Below, piece by piece: positions 1-6,995 of a stretch of 7,436 nucleotides of DNA. Every line of letters begins with the position of its first letter. The stretch's first letter is position 1. Origin of the DNA: Lysobacterales bacterium (lineage in GTDB: Bacteria; Pseudomonadota; Gammaproteobacteria; Xanthomonadales; SZUA-36). The stretch covers positions 1 through 7,436 of the forward strand of contig JAPHSB010000104.1 of NCBI GenBank assembly GCA_026193295.1. Direction: 5' to 3'. The notes beneath the pieces were generated by a model that was given only the letters and a program-made list of their open reading frames with translations, was not told where the DNA came from and did no database searches. The position numbers and the translations under genes were made by a program.

Positions 1-961
<961 letters not shown>

Positions 962-965
<4 letters not shown>

Positions 966-1963
966 GCAAACCCGTCCTCAGGGTGCAGGATCTCGCGGTC
1001 ACCTTCACCAGTTTCACCGGCGGCTGGCTGCACCGCAAGGAACGCACCTTGCGCGCCGTTGACGGGATCAGTTTCGAGCTGCATGCCGGCGAAACCCTGG
1101 GCATCGTCGGCGAGTCGGGATCCGGCAAGTCGACGCTGGCACGCGCCATCCTTGGCCTGATCCGGCCCAGCCGGGGCCGCGTGCAGTGGATGGGTGAAGA
1201 CCTGACCGGTCTCGAGGAGGAGGATTTGCGCCAAAAGCGCAAGCAACTCCAAATCGTCTTCCAGGATCCGATCGCTTCCCTGAATCCCCGCATGACCGCA
1301 GGGGACATCATCGCCGAGCCGCTGTGGACGTTTTACCCGAACATGGAACGTCTGCAGGTCGACGAGCGGACCCGCGGCATGATGAAGATGGTCGGGCTGC
1401 TGCCCAACCAGATCAATCGCTATCCGCACGAGTTCTCGGGCGGCCAGTGTCAGCGCATCGGCATTGCTCGCTCGCTCGTATTGAATCCGCGGCTGCTGAT
1501 CTGCGACGAGCCGGTTTCGGCGCTGGACGTGTCTATCCAGGCCCAGATCATCAACCTGATGAAGGGGCTGCAGAAGAAACTCGGGCTCGCGCTGATCTTC
1601 ATCGCGCACGACCTGTCCGTGGTACGGCACATCAGCGACCGCGTAATGGTGATGTACATGGGGCAGGCGATGGAGGTTTCGGCAAAGACGGCAATGTACC
1701 GCAGGCCCCTGCACCCTTATTCGAATGCGCTGATGAAGTCCGTGGCCGTACCCGACCCCAAACTCGCCCGGGCGGCCCGCCAGGAGAGTTGGCTGACCGG
1801 CGACATGCCGTCGCCCTACCAGCGACCCCAGGGCTGTATTTTTCACACGCGCTGCCCCTACCGCGTCAAGCGCTGCGAAGCCGATGTGCCGGCGCTGCGG
1901 CGGATGGAGAGCGGAGACTGGGTGGCCTGCCACCGCGCCGAGGACCTCGACCTCGCAATTTGA
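962..1963 (+). CDS. oppF: Peptide ABC transporter ATP-binding protein, OppF/DppF type
   Basis: This 333-residue protein is the second ATPase of the importer and should form the heterodimer with the upstream OppD-like protein. The start at 962 is preferred because it gives the family's N-terminus (MSKPVLRVQDLAVTF) and overlaps the oppD stop; the frame is open further left, but that translation has no family similarity. Visible motifs are Walker A GESGSGKS (50-57), Q-loop Gln101, signature SGGQC (159-163), Walker B LLICDE (178-183) followed by the D-loop SALD, and switch His216. The signature is followed by Gln and Arg, so Cys163 occupies a place usually held by Arg or Lys. The C-terminal domain has Cys292, 298, 305 and 323, again arranged like the iron-sulfur ligands of Opp/Dpp ATPases. 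Length is typical for OppF. Substrate specificity is unknown. Confidence 0.93.
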
Positions 1964-2027
1964 GGCGGCAGTTTCGGCGAATCGGCCCATGGGGTAAGAT
2001 GCTGCTTTGGTTCTCGCGGATTGCCTC

Positions 2028-2684
2028 ATGACTTACCACACTCCACTGCGCACCGGCCGGCTCCTGCTTGCCGCTATGGCCATCGCCCTCCTGGCGGGTT
2101 GCACCCAGACCAAGCGGGTTGACAGCTGGAAGACCGATGAGCCGGTCAGGAACAAGCCGGACAAGGTCGCGGTGATCGCCGTGTTGCCCGAAGCGCTGCT
2201 GCGAGAGGCGTTTGAAGTCGACGTGGCCAAGATCCTGGCCGACAAGGGAACGCCGGCAGTGCCCAGCAGCCGGATCCCGGGCATGAGCGGTGGAATCCGC
2301 GGTGAAATCGACGTCGAGGCGGCCACCGGGTTGCTGCGGAAGGCCGGCGTGGACGGCGTGGTCGTGATGTTTTACTCAGGCGGTGGCAATTCCGAGGGCT
2401 ATCAAAGGTCCGATTATTGGGTGCAGTACCTCGGCAGTGGCTCCACCTATAGCTGGGGTCGTCCCTATTTCACCGGTTTCACCGATGTCTACACCGTGCG
2501 CAAGGGGCCGGGCTTCGCCGACTTCCAGACCTTCGCCTTCGTCGAATCCAGTTATTACGACATGGAGACGGAGATGCCTGTCTGGCGGATCGTGACCGAA
2601 ACCAAGGACACCGAGCATTCCGACGGAGCCAAGGAAATCGGCGGCATAATTGCCTCGGAAATGCGTTCGGCCAAACTGAACTAG
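2028..2684 (+). CDS. Putative outer-membrane lipoprotein of unknown function
   Basis: This 218-residue protein has a lipoprotein signal peptide: Arg8 and Arg11, a hydrophobic stretch 12-23, and lipobox LAGC with the lipidated Cys at 25. Residue +2 is Thr, not Asp, which favours transport to the outer membrane. The ATG at 2028 gives a normal signal peptide; a TTG at 2007 would add only seven residues. The mature part opens with a DSWK motif, then a hydrophobic strand (VAVIAVLP) and a region resembling small DUF4136-like lipoproteins (FE..VA.IL..KG, AVPSS, AGVDGVVV). A Gly/Tyr/Ser-rich middle follows, then an aromatic YYDMET...VWRIVTET segment. I recognise this general layout but no function. 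The stop codon lies within 8 nt of rsmG, suggesting cotranscription. Upstream, TTTCGG-N17-TAAGAT (1972-2000) is only a weak promoter match, and the Shine-Dalgarno is poor. Confidence 0.85.
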   Translation: MTYHTPLRTGRLLLAAMAIALLAGCTQTKRVDSWKTDEPVRNKPDKVAVIAVLPEALLREAFEVDVAKILADKGTPAVPSSRIPGMSGGIRGEIDVEAATGLLRKAGVDGVVVMFYSGGGNSEGYQRSDYWVQYLGSGSTYSWGRPYFTGFTDVYTVRKGPGFADFQTFAFVESSYYDMETEMPVWRIVTETKDTEHSDGAKEIGGIIASEMRSAKLN

Positions 2685-2692
2685 GGGCTGTC

Positions 2693-3328
2693 ATGCCCGG
2701 GACCAGACTGGCCAACGAGCTGCGGGCCGGCCTGGGGCAACTTCCTGGCGCGGACCTCGAAGCTGTCCAGGTCTCCCGGCTGCTGGACTACGTGGATTTG
2801 CTGCAGCGATGGAACCGGACCTATAACCTCACGGCCGTCAGTGATCCGGCCGAGATGATTTCGCGCCATCTGCTCGATTCTCTGTCCGTACTGCCCTGGA
2901 TACGTGGCCTGCGCCTGCTGGACGCCGGCACGGGCGCAGGATTGCCCGGTGTGCCGCTGGCGATCGCCCGGCCTGACCTGGCGGTCACCCTCCTCGACAG
3001 TACCGGTAAGAAAGTGCGTTTCCTGAATCACGTCGCACGCGAGCTGAGCCTGGAAAACGTGTATCCGGTCCAGGCCCGGCTGGAATCGTACGAGCCGGAG
3101 GTCGCTTTTGAGACCATCGTCAGCCGCGCGTTCAGCAACCTCGCGGCGTTTGCCGGGGCGGCGCGGCACCTGGCCGGGACAGCCCGGCTGCTGGCGATGA
3201 AAGGTCGCTATCCCAGCGACGAACTCGATGACCTGCCGGCCTGGGTGTGGGTCGAAGCGGTCGAGAAACTTGCCGTGCCGGGATTGCAACAGAACCGACA
3301 CCTCGTCATCATGTCCGTCATTCCATGA
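2693..3328 (+). CDS. rsmG: 16S rRNA (guanine(527)-N7)-methyltransferase RsmG
   Basis: RsmG (formerly GidB) uses S-adenosylmethionine to methylate N7 of G527 in 16S rRNA of the small subunit; loss in E. coli gives low-level streptomycin resistance. The protein is 211 residues, a normal family length. It shows the N-terminal WNRTYNLTA motif (40-48), the RHLLDSL segment (58-64), the glycine-rich SAM site LLDAGTGAGLPGVPLA (75-90), the acidic strand LLDS with GKKVRFL (100-111), SRAFSNL (144-150) and the conserved LAMKG (167-171). The ATG at 2693 has a good AGGGG Shine-Dalgarno at 2683-2687 that overlaps the upstream stop codon. The 3' end overlaps parA by ATGA. The usual upstream partner mnmG is missing here. 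Confidence 0.97.
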   Translation: MPGTRLANELRAGLGQLPGADLEAVQVSRLLDYVDLLQRWNRTYNLTAVSDPAEMISRHLLDSLSVLPWIRGLRLLDAGTGAGLPGVPLAIARPDLAVTLLDSTGKKVRFLNHVARELSLENVYPVQARLESYEPEVAFETIVSRAFSNLAAFAGAARHLAGTARLLAMKGRYPSDELDDLPAWVWVEAVEKLAVPGLQQNRHLVIMSVIP

Positions 3329-4110
3329 ATCACAATCGAGTCATCGCAATCGCAAATCAGAAGGGCGGGGTCGGCAAGACCACGACCTGCGTCAACCTGG
3401 CCGCAGCCTTTGCGGGCATGAAATACCCGGTGCTGCTGATCGATCTCGACCCTCAGGGCAATGCCAGTACCGGCTGTGGCATCGACCCGCGCCGCCTGCA
3501 TGTTTCGGCCTGCGAAGTACTGTTGGGAGAGCGGTCAATCGAGGAAACCCTGCTGCGGCCGGAAGGGCTGAACTTCGATCTGCTGCCTTCGAACGGCGAT
3601 CTGACCGCGGCGGAGGTGGCGCTGTTGCAGATGGACCAGCGCGAGTACGCCCTCAAGCGCGCCTTGCAGCCTCTGCTGGCGCGGTACGCCTGGATCTTCA
3701 TCGACTGCCCGCCATCACTCAACATGCTGACGCTGAACGCACTGGCGGCCGCGGACAGCGTGCTGATACCGGTCCAGTGCGAGTACTATGCCCTCGAAGG
3801 CTTGTCGGCCCTGCTCAATACCATCGAGCAGGTGCGCGCCAGCATCAATGCTGAGCTGGAAATAGAAGGTCTGCTGCGCACGATGTTCGATGGTCGCAAC
3901 AACCTGGCCACGGCGGTGTCCGACCAGCTGATCGAGAATTTTGGCGACCGTGTCTACCGCACCATCGTGCCGCGGAATATCCGCGTGGCCGAAGCCCCCA
4001 GCTACGGCCTGCCGGTGCTGTTGTACGATCCCTGGTCGAAGGGGGCGCTGGCGCACGTGGGCCTGGCCGGCGAAATGCTGCGCCGTTACGAAAAGAGAAA
4101 CATAGCGTGA
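3325..4110 (+). CDS. parA: Chromosome-partitioning ATPase ParA (Soj family)
   Basis: ParA is a deviant-Walker ATPase that binds DNA non-specifically as an ATP dimer and moves ParB-bound origin regions apart before division. The 261-residue protein has the chromosomal Soj size without the N-terminal DNA-binding domain of plasmid type Ia ParA. Motifs are deviant Walker A KGGVGKTTT (13-21) with signature Lys13, the Walker A' strand LLIDLDPQGN (37-46), Walker B FIDCPP (125-130), the IPVQCEYYALEG segment (148-159), and TMFDGRNNLA (186-195). The start at 3325 is chosen because MNHNRVIAIANQKGG is the family N-terminus and overlaps the rsmG stop by 4 nt. There is no clear Shine-Dalgarno, so translation probably depends on coupling to rsmG. 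parB follows after 4 nt. Confidence 0.97.
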   Translation: MNHNRVIAIANQKGGVGKTTTCVNLAAAFAGMKYPVLLIDLDPQGNASTGCGIDPRRLHVSACEVLLGERSIEETLLRPEGLNFDLLPSNGDLTAAEVALLQMDQREYALKRALQPLLARYAWIFIDCPPSLNMLTLNALAAADSVLIPVQCEYYALEGLSALLNTIEQVRASINAELEIEGLLRTMFDGRNNLATAVSDQLIENFGDRVYRTIVPRNIRVAEAPSYGLPVLLYDPWSKGALAHVGLAGEMLRRYEKRNIA

Positions 4111-4114
4111 AGAC

Positions 4115-4990
4115 ATGACCTCCCGAAAGAAACCCGTACTCGGCCGCAACCTGAGCTCCATGCTCAGCCAGGCCACGCTCCAGCAGGTGCAAAGCGGGGC
4201 GCGTGAAGCGCTTCAGAACCTGCCGCTGGACGTGATCCGCCCGGGCCGCTTCCAGCCCCGATCGGTATTCGACCAGGAAAAACTGTCCGAACTCGCCGAT
4301 TCAATTCGTGCCCAGGGTGTGGTGCAGCCGGTGGTCGTGCGCCCGGTCGGCGAAAGTGAGGGCGAATACGAACTGATCGCCGGTGAGCGGCGCTGGCGCG
4401 CTGCGCAGATCGCCGGGCTCGAACGCATACCGGCGGTGGTGCGCGACGTGCCGGACGAAGTCTCGGTGGCCATGGCCCTGATCGAGAACATCCAGCGCGA
4501 AGACCTCAATCCGCTCGAGGAAGCTACTGCCCTGCGTCGCCTGATCGACGACTTCAGCATGACCCACCAGGAAGCGGCAGACGCGGTGGGACGTTCCCGC
4601 GCCGCGGTCAGTAACCTCTTGCGTCTGCTCGAACTCATGCAGGAGGTCAAGGACATGATCGACATGCGCCTGATCGAGATGGGCCATGCGCGGGCACTGC
4701 TTTCCCTCGATGACGACTTGCAGGTGCAGGCGGCCCGCGAGGTGGTGCGCAAGCGTCTGTCGGTGAGGGAAACTGAGAGCCTGGTGCGGCGCCTGCAGCA
4801 ATCGAAGAAGCAAAAAGGCCACCGCCGGATCGATCCGGACATCCTCAATTTGCAGAACCGGCTGGGCGAAGCGCTGGGCGCACGCGTCCACATCCAGCAC
4901 CAGGCCTCCGGCAAGGGCAAGCTGGTCATCAGCTACACCAACGCCGAAGAGTTCCAGGGTATCCTCGAACGCCTCGACCTCGCCGACTAG
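4115..4990 (+). CDS. parB: Chromosome-partitioning CTPase/DNA-binding protein ParB (Spo0J family)
   Basis: ParB loads at parS sites near the origin, slides along DNA as a CTP-dependent clamp, and stimulates ParA. The 291 residues begin with a basic leader containing KKPVLGRNLSSML, a form of the ParA-interacting KRGLGRGLDALL element. The N-terminal CTP-binding domain has QPRSVFD (47-53), a segment ending in GVVQPVVVRP (68-77), the CTP motif GERRWRA (90-96) and ENIQREDLNP (124-133). A helix-turn-helix follows (about 149-170, MTHQEAADAVGRSRAAVSNL) for parS recognition. After a basic linker with KKQK, the C-terminal dimerisation domain occupies about 239-291. ATG 4115 is the only start that keeps the whole leader; its Shine-Dalgarno is weak, consistent with coupling to parA 4 nt upstream. 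I found no full parS palindrome in this window. Confidence 0.97.
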   Translation: MTSRKKPVLGRNLSSMLSQATLQQVQSGAREALQNLPLDVIRPGRFQPRSVFDQEKLSELADSIRAQGVVQPVVVRPVGESEGEYELIAGERRWRAAQIAGLERIPAVVRDVPDEVSVAMALIENIQREDLNPLEEATALRRLIDDFSMTHQEAADAVGRSRAAVSNLLRLLELMQEVKDMIDMRLIEMGHARALLSLDDDLQVQAAREVVRKRLSVRETESLVRRLQQSKKQKGHRRIDPDILNLQNRLGEALGARVHIQHQASGKGKLVISYTNAEEFQGILERLDLAD

Positions 4991-5080
4991 CCCCCTTCGC
5001 CAACGCGCCAATTTTGGTCTGATCCCTGGCGCGCCTCTTCCGTTGAGGGATGTCTTGCGCGCAAATCCAAAGGGTTGGCA

Positions 5081-5185
5081 GAAGGTGCCGGGTACCGCGG
5101 TCCCGGACAATCAACTGTCGGGAACAGTTGATTAGCGCACATGGATGTCTCGAGCGTGTCCGTGACCGCGGTACCCGGCACCTTC
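5081..5185. repeat. Inner inverted repeat, 29-bp arms with 47-nt loop
   Basis: The arms 5081-5109 and 5157-5185 pair at 28 of 29 positions. The outermost 22 bp match perfectly and begin GAAGGTGCCGGGTACC on the left arm. Within each arm, GGTGCC and GGTACC are themselves nearly palindromic, so each arm could fold alone in single-stranded DNA. This arrangement recalls REP sequences mobilised by REP-associated tyrosine transposases, but that link is inference. As RNA, the two arms would make a very stable GC-rich hairpin without a following T run. Confidence 0.75.
5109..5133. repeat. Perfect 10-bp hairpin with 5-nt loop at the core of the element
   Basis: AATCAACTGT (5109-5118) and ACAGTTGATT (5124-5133) are exact inverted copies around the loop CGGGA. 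The hairpin sits on the left side of the loop of the larger inverted repeat, not on its symmetry axis, which falls at 5133. It is AT-rich compared with the GC-rich arms. It could be a protein-binding dyad or a separate RNA stem. It has no T run and is not spaced like a LexA box. Confidence 0.6.
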
Positions 5186-5271
5186 CTATGACGTGAATCC
5201 TATTGCGCGCAAGTTGCGTCCCGACCGGACCATAATGTCCGCCTTGGACCAAAATTGGCCGCACCCACGCA

Positions 5272-5301
5272 TTGAACCCATACATTAGAAACTGTTAAAA
5301 T
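5272..5301 (+). promoter_or_regulatory. Candidate sigma70 promoter for the atp operon
   Basis: TTGAAC (5272-5277) and TAAAAT (5296-5301) are separated by 18 bp and match the -35 and -10 consensus at 4 and 5 of 6 positions. The site lies in an AT-rich stretch 12 bp beyond the right end of the inverted-repeat element. Transcription would start near 5308, giving a leader of roughly 60-75 nt before atpI. No transcription data are available, so this is a prediction. Confidence 0.5.
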
Positions 5302-5369
5302 TGATGGTCTTTGGCCGCGGTTCCTTCTTGTGCCTGATGGAGGGCTGACCGAAGTCAAAGAGTCGAGGA

Positions 5370-5726
5370 GTGCTGGAAGGTACAGTGATCAGCTTGAGGA
5401 TCCAGTCCCTGGCCGCCCTGGCGTTGGCGCTGCTGTCGCTTATAGCCGGGCCGGTAGCGGCCTACTCATCACTGTTCGGTAGCCTGGCGGCTTTCGTGCC
5501 GAGCTTGCTGTTCACAGTGATCGTGCTGCGGAAGGTGGGTGGTGACAGCGCGGCCTTTCTTGGTACGGCCGTGCTCGCCGAGTTCGGCAAGCTGGTGCTG
5601 ACAGGGCTGCTCTGCGCGGCGGTGTTCATCTGGGTGAAACCGCTTGCGGCAGGGTTCTTCTTCCTGGGCATGATCGGCGTGCTGATCGCGAACTGGATCG
5701 GGTTGGCACGAAGTTTCCCTGCGTAG
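5370..5726 (+). CDS. atpI: ATP synthase accessory protein AtpI
   Basis: AtpI is a small membrane protein encoded first in many atp operons; it helps assemble the c-ring and is not part of the finished enzyme. The 118-residue product has four hydrophobic segments, at about 11-27, 33-53, 72-88 and 92-112. The motif AEFGK (70-74) at the start of the third matches the conserved acidic/Lys pair of the family (GEALK-like). Position directly before atpB supports the call. The start is uncertain. GTG 5370 has only a weak upstream AAAGAG. GTG 5385 has GGAAGG four bases upstream and would give 113 residues. Either keeps all four membrane segments. A promoter candidate lies at 5272-5301, so this is probably the first gene of the operon. 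Confidence 0.88.
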   Translation: MLEGTVISLRIQSLAALALALLSLIAGPVAAYSSLFGSLAAFVPSLLFTVIVLRKVGGDSAAFLGTAVLAEFGKLVLTGLLCAAVFIWVKPLAAGFFFLGMIGVLIANWIGLARSFPA

Positions 5727-5778
5727 GGCAAAAAATCCCTGCAGGTACTTGAATTTTACAGGTTTGGACACACCTTCC

Positions 5779-5808
5779 CGGTGGGCTCGCTGAGCGGACT
5801 CCCAACCG
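5779..5808 (+). other. Imperfect hairpin in the atpI-atpB spacer
   Basis: The 124-nt spacer between atpI and atpB holds no gene. CGGTGGG (5779-5785) can pair with CCCAACCG (5801-5808) with one bulged A, enclosing a smaller GCTC-GCT-GAGC stem (5785-5795). There is no T run, so it is not an obvious terminator; it could limit read-through or affect mRNA stability ahead of atpB. The rest of the spacer shows nothing I can assign apart from the atpB Shine-Dalgarno AGGA at 5841-5844. Confidence 0.3.
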
Positions 5809-5850
5809 TGTAGGGGCTGGAATCAAAAACAGGAATTGGCAGGATCGAGA

Positions 5851-6927
5851 ATGGCTGGCGGCAGCGAAAAAATCACCACAGGTGACTACATCACCCACCA
5901 TCTGCAGAACCTGACGTTTGGCCAACACCACGATGGGACCTGGGGCTTCGCCCATTCGGCGGCAGAGGCGCAGGCCATGGGTTTCTGGGCGTTTCACGCC
6001 GATACCCTGTTCTGGTCGGTGTTGCTGGGCATTGCCTTCTATTTCATGTTTCGCAGCGTGGCAAAAAAGGCCAACAGCGGCGTGCCGTCACGCTTCCAGG
6101 CGTTTATCGAAACGATCGTCGAATTCGTCGACAACAGTGTGCGGGAGACCTTCCATGGGACCAGCCGGCTGATCGCGCCGTTGGCGCTGACGCTTTTCGT
6201 GTGGATTTTCTTCATGAATTTCATGGACCTGATCCCGGTCGACTGGCTGCCCTGGGTGGCTCAGCAGGGCGGCGCGGCCGTTTTTGACGTCGACCCGCAT
6301 CGTGTTTACCAGAAGGTGGTGCCCACGACCGACGTGAACGCCACGCTCGGCATGTCCATCACGGTGTTCGTGCTGATCATCATTTACTCGCTGCGTTTCA
6401 AGGGTGTGGGCGGGTTCGTCGGTGAGTTGGTCATGAACCCGCTGAACCCGAAACAACTGGGCATGCCGAAGATCTTCTGGCCGCTGGTCATGGCCTTCAA
6501 CCTGATCCTGGAGCTGGTTTCACTGCTGGCCAAGCCCGTGTCGCTCGGACTGCGACTGTTCGGCAACCTGTATGCCGGCGAACTGATTTTCATCCTGATC
6601 GCGCTGGTCTTCACGGCGGGCTCAGGCCTCGTGGCCGCCGGCCTCAGCTCGGTCTTTGGCGAGCACATTCCGGCCTGGTTTTGGGTGATCGCAACGGCGA
6701 CGGTGTTTGCCACCTTGTGGCTGAACATCAAAGGCCGCCTGGACAACAAGAAGACACTCTTGATTTTGGGCGTGGAGATGCTGCTGGTTGGCGGCCTCGC
6801 GTTCCTCGGTGGACAATTGATGCACTTTATCTGGGCTGCGTTTCACTTGATCATCGTGACGCTGCAGGCCTTTATTTTCATGATGCTGACCATCGTGTAC
6901 CTGAGCATGGCCTCGGAACACCACTGA
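5851..6927 (+). CDS. atpB: F0F1 ATP synthase subunit a, with an internal membrane insertion
   Basis: Subunit a forms the two proton half-channels against the c-ring. ATG 5851 is chosen for its AGGA Shine-Dalgarno (5841-5844) and an N-terminus resembling E. coli (DYITHHLQNL); a TTG at 5836 is less likely. Conserved stretches include FRSVAKKANSGVP (67-79), RLIAPLALTLFVWIF (106-120), VVPTTDVN (156-163), KPVSLGLRLFGNLYAGELIF (228-247) and the C-terminal LQAFIFMMLTIVYLSMAS. The catalytic residues are present: Arg235, Asn239, Glu244, His332 and Gln339, equivalent to E. coli R210, N214, E219, H245 and Q252. The product is 358 residues against 271 in E. coli. Glu244 to His332 is 88 residues, against 26 in E. 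coli. The roughly 62 extra residues contain two hydrophobic segments (about 277-293 and 302-320) joined by a charged loop (KGRLDNKK). The frame is intact and composition matches the neighbours, so it is probably functional. Confidence 0.96.
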   Translation: MAGGSEKITTGDYITHHLQNLTFGQHHDGTWGFAHSAAEAQAMGFWAFHADTLFWSVLLGIAFYFMFRSVAKKANSGVPSRFQAFIETIVEFVDNSVRETFHGTSRLIAPLALTLFVWIFFMNFMDLIPVDWLPWVAQQGGAAVFDVDPHRVYQKVVPTTDVNATLGMSITVFVLIIIYSLRFKGVGGFVGELVMNPLNPKQLGMPKIFWPLVMAFNLILELVSLLAKPVSLGLRLFGNLYAGELIFILIALVFTAGSGLVAAGLSSVFGEHIPAWFWVIATATVFATLWLNIKGRLDNKKTLLILGVEMLLVGGLAFLGGQLMHFIWAAFHLIIVTLQAFIFMMLTIVYLSMASEHH

Positions 6928-6943
6928 TGAGCACGTACTCGAG

Positions 6944-6989
6944 TTTTTGACGTTTAGTTGTTTTTGTAAACCATCTCTGTAAACGGGAG
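6944..6989 (+). promoter_or_regulatory. T-rich leader and Shine-Dalgarno of atpE
   Basis: The 68-nt atpB-atpE spacer contains a T-rich run (6944-6967, 16 T of 24) followed by a GGGAG Shine-Dalgarno at 6985-6989, six bases before the ATG. In E. coli, a U-rich segment upstream of atpE raises translation so that c-subunit is made in excess of other subunits. The same layout here suggests the same role. TGTAAAC occurs twice (6965-6971 and 6978-6984), which may be chance. Confidence 0.5.
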
Positions 6990-6995
6990 TTATCG

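Larger units (their letters stand above)
5007..5259. repeat. 253-bp symmetric nested inverted-repeat element (MITE/REP-like candidate)
   Basis: The gene-free stretch between parB and atpI is mostly one large inverted repeat. The outer ends are perfect 13-bp inverted copies (5007-5019 GCCAATTTTGGTC and 5247-5259). An inner block pairs 5081-5109 with 5157-5185, 28 of 29 bases, the mismatch being 5103/5163. Exactly 61 nt separate outer and inner blocks on each side (5020-5080 and 5186-5246), so every paired position sums to 10266. The 61-nt spacers have diverged, but each carries the palindrome TTGCGCGCAA. CGC flanks both ends (5004-5006 and 5260-5262), a possible 3-bp target duplication. There is no ORF of note inside. 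The inference is a non-autonomous mobile repeat or paired REP; in RNA it could also act as a terminator or insulator between the par and atp operons. Confidence 0.7.

Noticed and set aside
1972..2000. Promoter for the lipoprotein gene
   Set aside because: The -35 match is only 2 of 6 and the -10 4 of 6; too weak to list as a feature.
1324..2031. Second + strand open frame inside oppF (235 codons)
   Set aside because: It overlaps oppF in another frame, lacks family motifs and has a composition typical of out-of-frame GC-rich sequence.
5004..5033. CGCGCCA...TGGCGCG as the parB terminator
   Set aside because: The stem is 7 bp with a 16-nt loop and no T run follows, so it is not a convincing intrinsic terminator on its own.
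5115..5127. CTGT...ACAG as a LexA box
   Set aside because: The spacing is 5 nt; the gammaproteobacterial LexA box needs 8.
5141..5191. Tiny open frame beginning ATGGATGTC within the repeat element
   Set aside because: It has 16 codons, no Shine-Dalgarno and lies across the inverted-repeat arm, so coding is unlikely.
5226..5241. CATAATGT as part of a dif recombination site
   Set aside because: Only the short central bases resemble dif; the XerD half-site is absent, and the bases form a simple CGGAC/GTCCG hairpin.
4991..5262. Integron attC site
   Set aside because: No proper GTTRRRY and RYYYAAC core pair is found at the ends, there is no cassette context, and the symmetry is more complete than in attC sites.
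5989..5999. GTTTCAC as a possible parS site (also near 6840)
   Set aside because: Only half of the TGTTTCACGTGAAACA palindrome is present in each place, and both lie within atpB coding sequence.
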